Below are positions 1-6,729 of a stretch of 15,869 bases of DNA, piece after piece. Below the pieces are notes generated by a model that searched no databases, was not told where the DNA came from, and saw only the letters and a list, made by a program, of their open reading frames with translations. The position numbers were made by a program, and so were the translations under genes. Position 1 is the stretch's first letter. The number at the start of each line of letters is the position of its first letter. The stretch covers positions 1-15,869 of the forward strand of contig JALRHN010000032.1 in NCBI GenBank assembly GCA_023259575.1, given 5' to 3'. This DNA is from Candidatus Kapaibacterium sp. GTDB lineage: Bacteria; Bacteroidota; Ignavibacteria; Kapaibacteriales; UBA961.

Positions 1-414
1 ACTCAATCAGAAGCTATTACGATGATAGCTGCCCAAGTGATTGGAAATGATACCTCAATCAATGTAGGAGGTTCATCCGGTAATTTTGAATTAAATGTCT
101 TTAAGCCAGTTATTATATATAATTTCTTACAGAGTGTTCGCTTATTGGCCGATGGATGTACGATGTTTAATGAACATTGTGCAATTGGCATAGAAGCAAA
201 TCATCAAAAATTAGAATATTATAATCAAAATACATTAATGCTGGTAACCGCACTGAATACTCATATTGGATATGATAATGCAGCAAAAATTGCAAAACAT
301 GCACATAAAACAGGCGGTACTTTAAAACAAGCATCTATCGAATTAGGATTATTAACAGCAGAAGAATTCGACCAATGGGTTAAGCCAGAAGATATGCTTG
401 GACCAAATATTTAG
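1..414 (+). CDS. fumC: Fumarate hydratase class II, C-terminal part (5' end outside window)
   Basis: Fumarase catalyses the reversible hydration of fumarate to L-malate in the citric acid cycle, in the cytoplasm. The reading frame is open from base 1 and begins TQSEAITM, so this is the last 137 residues of a protein of roughly 460. Visible landmarks of the class II family are GNDTSINVGGSSGNFELNVF, the run NFLQSVRLLADG, LMLVTALNTHIGYD, and the C-terminal domain ending WVKPEDMLG, which parallels the WVRPEQMVG end of the E. coli enzyme. The catalytic signature loop (GSSxMPxKxN) lies upstream of the window. No truncation or frameshift is seen in the visible part. The stop lies six bases before engB, so the two genes are probably co-transcribed. 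An aspartase or argininosuccinate lyase relative is less likely given how closely the tail follows FumC. Confidence 0.95.
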   Translation, partial: TQSEAITMIAAQVIGNDTSINVGGSSGNFELNVFKPVIIYNFLQSVRLLADGCTMFNEHCAIGIEANHQKLEYYNQNTLMLVTALNTHIGYDNAAKIAKHAHKTGGTLKQASIELGLLTAEEFDQWVKPEDMLGPNI

Positions 415-420
415 GATACA

Positions 421-1083
421 ATGAAACAAGTACATGCAGAGTTTTTTACCGGAGCATCAGCGCCAATTCATTTTCCTAAAACAGAATGGCCTGAAATTGC
501 CTTTGTTGGGAGGTCTAATGTTGGTAAGTCATCACTAATCAACAGCATAGTAAGAAGAAAACAATTGGCATTAACAAGTTCTACTCCTGGAAAAACACAA
601 CAAATCAACTTTTTTTTAGTTGAAAAATCATGGATTCTTGTAGATTTACCTGGATTTGGATATGCTTCTGTTGGAAAGGTTAAAAGACTAGAATTCAGTA
701 AGCTAAACTATTCTTATCTTGAATCAAGAGAACAATTAAGGATGGTATGTATGTTAATTGATAGCAGACATGACCCATCACAAACTGATATTGGTTTAAT
801 AGAATGGCTTGAAAATCATCATATTAAATATACAATTCTACTTACAAAATGTGATAAGCTTAAAGCTGGAGCTGAAGAAGAACGTAAAGCTCAAATCAAA
901 GGATTAGTACAATATTGTAATTATTGTGTTGATATACTTACATATTCTGCTGAAACCGGTTTAGGAAGAGAACAATTATGGGGAATTATAAAACGCGAAT
1001 CAAAAGAACATGATATCATTGGCATGAATGTACAAAATGCTGGGATAACTGTTCACACTTCAATTGAAGAAGACATAAATTAA
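421..1083 (+). CDS. engB: Ribosome biogenesis GTP-binding protein EngB (YsxC/YihA)
   Basis: A small TRAFAC-class GTPase needed for late assembly of the large ribosomal subunit. All five G motifs are visible in order: G1 GRSNVGKSS (residues 30-38), G2 in TPGKTQ (55-60), G3 DLPGFG (75-80), G4 TKCD (142-145) and G5 SAETG (176-180). At 220 residues it is slightly longer than the usual 195-210, the excess being a polar C-terminal tail. The start fits the short lead-in (KQVHAEFFTGA) expected before the G domain. It begins six bases after fumC and ends two bases before the next gene, so it sits in an operon-like run. There is only a weak AGG before the ATG. Era (10017-10907) and LepA (13315-15135) are further ribosome-linked GTPases in the window. 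Identification is secure. Confidence 0.96.
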   Translation: MKQVHAEFFTGASAPIHFPKTEWPEIAFVGRSNVGKSSLINSIVRRKQLALTSSTPGKTQQINFFLVEKSWILVDLPGFGYASVGKVKRLEFSKLNYSYLESREQLRMVCMLIDSRHDPSQTDIGLIEWLENHHIKYTILLTKCDKLKAGAEEERKAQIKGLVQYCNYCVDILTYSAETGLGREQLWGIIKRESKEHDIIGMNVQNAGITVHTSIEEDIN

Positions 1084-1085
1084 CT

Positions 1086-2315
1086 ATGAAAAATATACTC
1101 ACTATCATTTGTATTGCTTTTGCTTTCTATATAGATCTCTTTGCGCAACAAGGTGGGTCTAATTATTCTATGTTTGGTATTGGTGACTTAAGACAATCCA
1201 TTGGTGCAGGTTATGATGGCTTGGCTGGAACTCAACAGGCAGTTCAATCATATCATGCAGTAAATCTTGCTAACCCTGCTATGTGGTCAGCCGCAAAACT
1301 AACAAGATTACAAATTGGATTTAGATTCACTCAAACAGCAATTAATCAGCTATCATTATCATCTGCTCAAAATTTTGGAAAATTAGATGGAATGGCAGCA
1401 ACCTTTCAAGTTGATACATCTTTGGGATTAACAATAAGTGGTGGTATTCATCCTTATAGTATAGTTCAATATTCTGTAAGTGTTCCTGTTATACCAAGTA
1501 TTCCTGGCTTAAGTGAATTAAGTGGAAATACATTGTCATATGGTCATGGAGGTTTATCGGCAGCTTATTTTGGAGCTTCTTTTAAACCTATATCTTCAGT
1601 TTCAATTGGAATTGCTGGATTAGGGTTATTTGGTACTATCAATAAAGTAGTTCAAACTGAATTGTATTCACAACCATTTATATCAGTAAATCAAAAAACA
1701 GATAGATTTTCAGGATCTGGAATGAAATTTGGATTGTCATGGCAACCACAAGATAATCTTACAATTGGATTTAGTTCTGCTCTGTACTCGGTTTTGGATT
1801 ATACATCTGATTTTAGACAAAGCACATTGAATTCTAGTGGCATAGCATATGATACAATTTTTAATGGAAAAGGAACTATAGATTTACCTTCATATTATGG
1901 AATAGGATTAAGTTATCAAGTTCATAGATGGATGTTTGCTATAGATGGTTCTATGCAAGACTTTAGTTCTATGACATATTCACAGGGAAAATCTACATTT
2001 AGATCTTCTAAGAAAGTTTCAATAGGAATATCCAGATTACCATCATATCAATTAGGACTTCCATTTGATGAGCGTATACAATTTAATATTGGAGCAGGAT
2101 ATCAAGAACTGTATTACGCTTATGGTGGCCAAAACATTGACGAATATTTTGGATCTATAGGTATGAATATACCAATTGCAGGCTCTGCTATGATAGATTT
2201 AGCATTACAAGCAGGCATAAGAGGAAAATCTGCTATAGTAGAAGAACAGTTCTTACGTTTTGGTTTTTCTATTAGCGCAGGTGAATTATGGTTCAAACCA
2301 TTCCCTCGAGAATAA
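1086..2315 (+). CDS. Outer-membrane beta-barrel protein, function unknown
   Basis: A 409-residue exported protein. Residues 1-20 form a signal peptide with probable cleavage at LFA|QQ. The mature protein opens with NYSMFGIGDLR, followed by LANPAMWSA. This resembles an uncharacterised barrel family common in Bacteroidota, whose members often begin SPYSRYGIGDL, mention NPASYSA and end in WF plus basic residues; here the end is GELWFKPFPRE. The body is rich in alternating hydrophobic/polar segments with Gly, Ser and aromatic residues, as in FadL/OmpP1-like barrels. It starts two bases after engB and is followed 35 bases later by the GldL-like gene, so it may belong to the same transcription unit as the membrane-motor pair. 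It does not look like PorP/SprF, because it is longer and lacks the typical QFSQYY-type start. The substrate and role are not recognisable from sequence. Confidence 0.75.
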   Translation: MKNILTIICIAFAFYIDLFAQQGGSNYSMFGIGDLRQSIGAGYDGLAGTQQAVQSYHAVNLANPAMWSAAKLTRLQIGFRFTQTAINQLSLSSAQNFGKLDGMAATFQVDTSLGLTISGGIHPYSIVQYSVSVPVIPSIPGLSELSGNTLSYGHGGLSAAYFGASFKPISSVSIGIAGLGLFGTINKVVQTELYSQPFISVNQKTDRFSGSGMKFGLSWQPQDNLTIGFSSALYSVLDYTSDFRQSTLNSSGIAYDTIFNGKGTIDLPSYYGIGLSYQVHRWMFAIDGSMQDFSSMTYSQGKSTFRSSKKVSIGISRLPSYQLGLPFDERIQFNIGAGYQELYYAYGGQNIDEYFGSIGMNIPIAGSAMIDLALQAGIRGKSAIVEEQFLRFGFSISAGELWFKPFPRE

Positions 2316-2350
2316 AACATATACATAGTATCGTTTAATCAGAGTAAACT

Positions 2351-3160
2351 ATGCGTGAAATCTCTACTTTATCTTCTTTAGAAGGCCGTTCAATTCTTAG
2401 GGATGTTTTCCGAGAATTACGTTTTGAAAGACAAATGGGAACTGCAAAAATTCTTGCATTAACATGGCGTATTTGCATAAGGGAAAGAGATTTACAGAAA
2501 TATGGCAAAGAGCCTATTAGAGTGTTACATATATTAGGAACAATCTCAGGCACTTCTTTATGGCTTGAAGAAATTGTGAATAGATTCTTTTTCTCAACAA
2601 TTAATTCATTTGTATATGTAGGAGCTGCAGTTTTACTTGTAACAATAGGACTAAGAAGAATTTATGATGTTGTTCCTGATTGGATAGTAATTTCTAGTAT
2701 ATGTTTAGAAGCTATTCTATTAAGTATTATGTTCTTTATCATGTATTTTTCTCCAATTGATGAAGATAGTGTAGATGAACAAGCAGAAAAAGAACAAAGT
2801 AGAGAACTAAGAGATTTAATTAGAGAAGTTGGGGAAATTTCTAGAGATTATGCTTCTGTTGCTGTACGATTAGAACAAATTACCGATGCTTTGCATGATA
2901 TGGGAATTAGACAAGAAGCTCTAATTAGTACAACCAAAGATGCTGTATTAATTGCATCTCAAGCAGTATCTCCAAATTCAGAATTATTGCAATCAATGCA
3001 AGATACTTCTCATCAATTACAATTATTCTCTAATGTAGTTTCTCAATTACATATATCAACCGAAGCATTAAGAAGAGAAGAAATTGAATTTGCCGTACGT
3101 AGGGAACTTGAGAAAATTATTGCAGATACCGTAACTTCTGGCTATGTTAAAAAAAACTGA
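2351..3160 (+). CDS. GldL/PorL-like inner-membrane motor protein (divergent)
   Basis: This 269-residue protein has two adjacent membrane helices (about residues 86-102 and 111-133) and a long, charged, helical cytoplasmic tail (134-269, probably coiled coil). The layout and local sequence recall GldL/PorL, the subunit that with GldM/PorM forms the proton-driven motor of type IX secretion and gliding. GAAVLLV at 91-97 matches GAAVVIV in F. johnsoniae GldL. Glu120 in LEAI matches the membrane Glu49 of GldL (TEALIF), and FSPIDED follows helix 2 where GldL has FEPVDDE. Differences are an N-terminal extension of about 85 residues, Arg102 and Tyr105 in place of Lys27 and His30, and about four extra residues in helix 2. 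The next gene has the architecture of GldM and overlaps this one by 17 bases. The assignment is from remembered family sequences and needs a profile search. There is no clear ribosome binding site. Confidence 0.55.
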   Translation: MREISTLSSLEGRSILRDVFRELRFERQMGTAKILALTWRICIRERDLQKYGKEPIRVLHILGTISGTSLWLEEIVNRFFFSTINSFVYVGAAVLLVTIGLRRIYDVVPDWIVISSICLEAILLSIMFFIMYFSPIDEDSVDEQAEKEQSRELRDLIREVGEISRDYASVAVRLEQITDALHDMGIRQEALISTTKDAVLIASQAVSPNSELLQSMQDTSHQLQLFSNVVSQLHISTEALRREEIEFAVRRELEKIIADTVTSGYVKKN

Positions 3161-4700
3161 ACATAAACGCCGTAGGGTTTCAGAAATTTATTTTGTGCTC
3201 TATCTAGCAGCACTCATTATGCTATTGCCTGGCAAAAATGAAAAGAAGGGGGATAGTCCTTTAGATCAAATTATCGCTGTATTCCAACAATCTTTCTCCT
3301 TACTCCCAGAAAAAAACACCTTGCTTTGCAGAATGTATACCGATACTAATGGTATGAAGGTTATTGAATGCGATTCTTCTAATGTATTGCTCATTACTGG
3401 GAATGTAAAGGATGTCTCTTTAGAGTGTTCAGTAGAAGACCAAGATAGGCATGAAATTATAAAAGTTGATAATTCAATTGGCCAAACATTTGGTTTGCAA
3501 TATGACTCAATTAAAAAATTAGTTTATTTCTATTGGCATCCCCCAGAATCATTATTTGAAAATTCAAATAATTCTAGAAGTTATTTGGTAACAATTCGAG
3601 CATTCGCAAGGCCTGATATTGGCGATAATACTACAATGAATAAGATTATTGAAGGCGTTGGATCTGTATTAAGAACAGAAGCTAAATTTAGTATTTCTAT
3701 TCTTGCTGAAGGCCTTGGAAATGAAGAACAAACCAAGATAGTACAGTTGCCAGCTGAAACTACCTATAGCAAAGTAACTATAGTTCCTCCATTGCAGAAT
3801 ATTCAAAATCAAGAAGATCAAAATCGAAAAGGACAATCTTCAGTACAAGAGTTCTCCTTATTGCCAATGAATTCTAAACTAACCAGTTTGTCATTCCAAC
3901 CATGGTCTAACAAAATAGTTATAACTGGAATTTCTAATCTGAATGAATATGAAAAAAAACCAAGTGTTAGAATAGGAACAATTTCTGATGGAACTGCAGA
4001 AATATCAGAAATAAAAAATGATGCATTAATTGTTAAAGGATATGCACCAAAGAATTCTTCAATGAAAGTACTTATTACTGCGCAAAGAAAAATAGATAAT
4101 AAGGAATTAACAGCGGAATTTATTGTTACTTCTCAAGAAGCAAAAAAACCAATATATCCTCTTTATATGTATCCAGGATTAACATATCAGTTTAAATCTG
4201 GCCTACCTTTTATGCGCGAAGTAAGATCATTATTAAAGAATGGCAATACCGTAATTTTATCTAGTCCAAATGGCAGTGATTTTGATTTTACACCCGAACA
4301 ATCTGATATAGGACAAACATTAACATTTGAAAGACAATATAATGGAGCAACCTATGGCCAGCTATTTACAATCAATATTTTACCATATCCCGTCCCAGAA
4401 ATCATCAAAGAATCTAAATCTAATGGATATGCCTTGATTGAAATTAAAACAATGGGGATCAATAATGGAAAGTTAAACCGATCAAAATTAATGGTGATCG
4501 ATGGCTCTAATTCTAATTGTGTTGGGCCACAAGAATTATTTGGAAATATTAAACAAGATGAGAAAAAACTGATTAGAGTTCAACAATTCAAATTTATGCC
4601 AAAAGATCCATCAAAACCTATGAAAATCACAGTAAAAGCAATAGATGATTTTGGTAAGAGCTCTCCCAATAAAACAATAGTTATAGATCCAGATAACTGA
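3144..4700 (+). CDS. GldM/PorM-like periplasmic protein with N-terminal membrane anchor (divergent)
   Basis: A 518-residue protein. A short basic N-terminus (KKTEHKRRR) precedes one hydrophobic helix at residues 12-30 (IYFVLYLAALIML), followed by a long beta-rich extracytoplasmic region with no second helix. Length (GldM and PorM are near 515) and topology match GldM. Residues 273-335 and 340-420 read as two Ig-like modules; the second ends FTINILPYPVPEI, reminiscent of the FRVKxIPDPV joins between GldM domains. Residues 60-200 also look beta-rich, whereas the first periplasmic domain of GldM is helical, so the N-terminal half is divergent or a different domain. The start at 3144 lies inside the end of the preceding gene (17-base overlap), suggesting coupled translation. 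gldK and gldN are not adjacent. It could instead be an unrelated single-pass Ig-domain protein; the pairing with a GldL-like gene is the main argument. Confidence 0.5.
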   Translation: MLKKTEHKRRRVSEIYFVLYLAALIMLLPGKNEKKGDSPLDQIIAVFQQSFSLLPEKNTLLCRMYTDTNGMKVIECDSSNVLLITGNVKDVSLECSVEDQDRHEIIKVDNSIGQTFGLQYDSIKKLVYFYWHPPESLFENSNNSRSYLVTIRAFARPDIGDNTTMNKIIEGVGSVLRTEAKFSISILAEGLGNEEQTKIVQLPAETTYSKVTIVPPLQNIQNQEDQNRKGQSSVQEFSLLPMNSKLTSLSFQPWSNKIVITGISNLNEYEKKPSVRIGTISDGTAEISEIKNDALIVKGYAPKNSSMKVLITAQRKIDNKELTAEFIVTSQEAKKPIYPLYMYPGLTYQFKSGLPFMREVRSLLKNGNTVILSSPNGSDFDFTPEQSDIGQTLTFERQYNGATYGQLFTINILPYPVPEIIKESKSNGYALIEIKTMGINNGKLNRSKLMVIDGSNSNCVGPQELFGNIKQDEKKLIRVQQFKFMPKDPSKPMKITVKAIDDFGKSSPNKTIVIDPDN

Positions 4701-4734
4701 TCAAAATTGATCCATTGATATAAAATTCATTAAT

Positions 4735-4763
4735 TTGACAATTAATTAACATAAACTTAATAT
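4735..4763 (+). promoter_or_regulatory. Possible promoter for the serine palmitoyltransferase gene, overlapping an inverted repeat
   Basis: TTGACA at 4735-4740 is followed 17 bases later by TAATAT (4758-4763), a sigma70-like arrangement. TTGACA lies across a perfect inverted repeat with arms 4729-4735 and 4740-4746 (ATTAATT/AATTAAT) and the four-base spacer TGAC. A Bacteroidota-style reading is also possible: TAATTTG at 4731-4737 with a TTG at 4707-4709, one base short of the TAnnTTTG consensus. An AAGG at 4775-4778, seven bases before the ATG, is a plausible ribosome binding site. AT richness makes chance matches likely. Confidence 0.3.
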
Positions 4764-4785
4764 AAGATATAAAAAAGGTAATGAT

Positions 4786-5982
4786 ATGGATTTGTTCGAA
4801 CGTTGTTATTCATTTACCCGAGCTGATGAAGTAAAGGAAATGGGATTATATCCATATTTCCGAACGATTGAAGAAAATGAAGGCCCAGTGGTTTCTATGG
4901 AAGGCCGAAAAATTATAATGGCTGGCTCTAATAATTATCTTGGATTAACAGCTCATCCACGGGTTCGTGAAGCTGCTATACAAGCTATACAACAATATGG
5001 AACAGGATGCTCTGGCTCTCGATATCTAACTGGCACAATTGATTTACATATTCAATTAGAAGAAAAACTAGCAGAATATTTAGGATATGAATCTGTTTTA
5101 TTATTTAGTACAGGCTATCAAACAGCATTAGGAGTTATAAGTGGTCTAGTATCTAAAGGTGATTATGTCATTTCTGATAAAGAGAATCATGCTTGTATCA
5201 TCAATGGCGCAATGCTTGCCAAAGGTGGATTTGCAGAATTTGTTAGATATAAACATAATGATATAGAAGATTTAGAAAAAACCTTGAAAAGAATACCAGA
5301 TAGCGCAGGTAAATTAATAGTAACTGATGGCGTGTTCTCTGTTTCTGGAGAAGTAGTAAACTTACCTGGTATTATCGAAATGGCAGAAAAATATGGTGCA
5401 AGAGTATTAGTAGATGATGCTCATGCTACAGGAGTAATTGGTAAAGGGGGAAGGGGAACTGCAAGCTTATATGATCTAACATCAAAAACCGATATGACAA
5501 TGGGTACATTCTCTAAAACATTTGCCTCACTTGGAGGATTTGTAGCTGGCCCTGAAAGAGTTATCAATTTTCTAAAGCATCATTCACCAGCACTTATTTT
5601 TAGTGCAAGTCCTACGCCTGCTTCTTGTGCAGCTGCTTTAGCAGCATTAGAAATCTTACAAGAACAGCCAGAATTAGTAGATAAATTAATCGCAAATGCA
5701 GATTATATGCGTAAGGGCTTTGCAGATCTTGGATTTAATGTATATAATAGTCCAACAGGCATTGTACCAGTTATAGTTGGTGATGTAGACACAGCATTAG
5801 TGTTTTGGCGAAAACTATATGATAAAGGTGTATTTGTAAATGCATTCGTTCCACCTGGAGTACCACCAAATATGAGTATGATGCGTACAAGTTATATGGC
5901 TTCTCATAAAAAAGAACATTTAGATAAGATATTAGAGGTTTTTAAAATAGTAGGCCTTGAACTTGGACTAATCACCCAATAA
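4786..5982 (+). CDS. spt: Serine palmitoyltransferase (alpha-oxoamine synthase family)
   Basis: A 398-residue PLP enzyme of the alpha-oxoamine synthase family. The predicted reaction is condensation of L-serine with a long-chain acyl-CoA (or acyl-ACP) to 3-ketosphinganine, the first committed step of sphingolipid synthesis, in the cytoplasm. Markers are AGSNNYLGLT (46-55), YGTGCSGSRYLTG (71-83), the cofactor-stacking His135 in DKENHAC, Asp210 and His213 in VDDAHATG, and the Schiff-base Lys244 in GTFSKTFASLGGF. MDLFERCYSFTRADEVKEMG at the N-terminus and MMRTSYMASH near the C-terminus closely follow serine palmitoyltransferases known in Bacteroidota and differ from BioF and Kbl, which lack this lead-in. 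Full length. It is flanked upstream by a possible promoter and downstream by a strong terminator, so it is probably transcribed alone. The window also holds a fatty acid 2-hydroxylase-like gene (11017-11658), which fits sphingolipid production. AONS or glycine C-acetyltransferase activity cannot be fully excluded. Confidence 0.85.
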   Translation: MDLFERCYSFTRADEVKEMGLYPYFRTIEENEGPVVSMEGRKIIMAGSNNYLGLTAHPRVREAAIQAIQQYGTGCSGSRYLTGTIDLHIQLEEKLAEYLGYESVLLFSTGYQTALGVISGLVSKGDYVISDKENHACIINGAMLAKGGFAEFVRYKHNDIEDLEKTLKRIPDSAGKLIVTDGVFSVSGEVVNLPGIIEMAEKYGARVLVDDAHATGVIGKGGRGTASLYDLTSKTDMTMGTFSKTFASLGGFVAGPERVINFLKHHSPALIFSASPTPASCAAALAALEILQEQPELVDKLIANADYMRKGFADLGFNVYNSPTGIVPVIVGDVDTALVFWRKLYDKGVFVNAFVPPGVPPNMSMMRTSYMASHKKEHLDKILEVFKIVGLELGLITQ

Positions 5983-5997
5983 AAATATAGAAAAAAT

Positions 5998-6023
5998 AGC
6001 CGCTCTAGCAGCGGCTTTTTTAT
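5998..6023 (+). terminator. Rho-independent terminator after serine palmitoyltransferase
   Basis: A perfect seven-base-pair stem AGCCGCT/AGCGGCT (5998-6004 and 6010-6016) with loop CTAGC runs into a T tract (6016-6021). It is the most GC-rich spot in its surroundings. A run of A just upstream (5991-5996) means it could also end transcription coming from the opposite direction. It starts 15 bases after the stop codon. Confidence 0.9.
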
Positions 6024-6066
6024 TGTGGAGTGAATGTATTTCAGTAATCTTACAGACGAAAACTCT

Positions 6067-6074
6067 TATCTTTG
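6067..6074 (+). promoter_or_regulatory. Bacteroidota-type -7 element before the cyclophilin pair
   Basis: TATCTTTG matches the TAnnTTTG -7 consensus of the Bacteroidota primary sigma factor. It lies between the upstream terminator and the first cyclophilin gene, about 38 bases before its ATG, which allows a short leader. No clear TTTG -33 element is seen at the usual spacing. Confidence 0.6.
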
Positions 6075-6111
6075 CGTCAAATCAAATAATAGAATATCAT
6101 AGAGCATATAC

Positions 6112-6690
6112 ATGAAATTCATACTATTAATCGTTCTTCTTTGTGGCATTACTTCTATAACAGTACTTGCTCAAGATAAAAACAATAATCACCCAGTATA
6201 TACAATTACTGTGCAAGAATTGGATGTGATTCTTGGAGATATTACAATTGAATTGTTTCCTGAAACAGCCTACAATCACTGTGCAAATTTTGATAGTTTA
6301 GTAAAGATTGGTTTTTATAATGGCACAGCATTTCATAGAATAGACCCAGATTTTATGATTCAAGGTGGAGATCCCAATAGCAAAAATCCTACAAAAGATC
6401 CTTCTACTTGGGGTTTTGGAGATGAATCTCAAAAGAAAATCCCAGCAGAATTTAATAGTATATCCCATAAACGTGGAATTTTATCTGCCGCACGTGGAGA
6501 AAATATCAATAGTGCAGATTCTCAGTTTTTTATTTGTGTAAAAGATTCAGAATTTTTGGATGGAGAATATAGTGCTTATGGAAAAGTACTTGATGGAATG
6601 GAAATAGTTGATAAAATTGCCGAATCTCCTAGAGATAAAGCCACCGAAAGACCACTAAAAAAAATAACAATGAAAATAGTTAAGAAATAA
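6112..6690 (+). CDS. Exported peptidyl-prolyl cis-trans isomerase, cyclophilin type (first of two)
   Basis: Cyclophilins catalyse cis-trans isomerisation of X-Pro bonds during protein folding. Residues 1-20 form a signal peptide, cleaved at VLA|QD, so this one works in the periplasm or envelope. No lipobox is evident at the cleavage site. The single cyclophilin domain spans about residues 30-190, with FHRIDPDFMIQGGDPNS (74-90; Arg76, Phe81 and Gln84 match human CypA Arg55, Phe60 and Gln63) and SQFFIC (137-142; Phe140 = Phe113). The CypA pocket Trp121 and His126 positions read Phe148 and Tyr153. Length 192 is normal for a secreted bacterial form. It is followed 39 bases later by a second cyclophilin with only moderate similarity, so the pair is an old duplication or two independent paralogues. 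There is no strong Shine-Dalgarno sequence. Confidence 0.9.
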   Translation: MKFILLIVLLCGITSITVLAQDKNNNHPVYTITVQELDVILGDITIELFPETAYNHCANFDSLVKIGFYNGTAFHRIDPDFMIQGGDPNSKNPTKDPSTWGFGDESQKKIPAEFNSISHKRGILSAARGENINSADSQFFICVKDSEFLDGEYSAYGKVLDGMEIVDKIAESPRDKATERPLKKITMKIVKK

Positions 6691-6692
6691 AA

Positions 6693-6700
6693 TAGTTTTG
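6693..6700 (+). promoter_or_regulatory. Possible internal -7 element before the second cyclophilin
   Basis: TAGTTTTG fits TAnnTTTG and lies 29 bases before the start codon of the second cyclophilin. No -33 TTTG is visible at the expected distance, so this may be chance. Confidence 0.3.
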
Positions 6701-6718
6701 ATTCATATAAAGATATTT

Positions 6719-6724
6719 AAGGAG
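6719..6724 (+). promoter_or_regulatory. Strong Shine-Dalgarno site for the second cyclophilin
   Basis: AAGGAG with a five-base spacer to the ATG at 6730 fixes the start. It stands out because most genes in this window have only weak or absent Shine-Dalgarno sequences, as is usual in Bacteroidota, and it may support higher translation of this foldase. Confidence 0.65.
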
Positions 6725-6729
6725 AAGTT

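Noticed and set aside
1086..2315. PorP/SprF identity for the barrel next to the GldL-like gene
   Set aside because: Tempting from the context, but the length (409), the N-terminal YSMFGIGDL motif and the C-terminal WFKPF end do not match the PorP/SprF family as I know it.
3151..3157. Classic -1 slippery heptamer A_AAA_AAC before the stop of the GldL-like gene
   Set aside because: A -1 shift would add only a short tail and not enter the GldM-like frame, and no strong downstream structure is evident, so programmed -1 frameshifting is unlikely.
4698..4712. GATCA-AAAT-TGATC repeat after the GldM-like gene
   Set aside because: Five base pairs, AT-rich and without a T tract; expected by chance in this composition.
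4781..4834. Short 17-codon upstream frame overlapping the serine palmitoyltransferase start (ATGATATGG)
   Set aside because: It starts five bases before the real ATG in another frame and shares the same weak ribosome binding site; too short and probably chance in AT-rich DNA.
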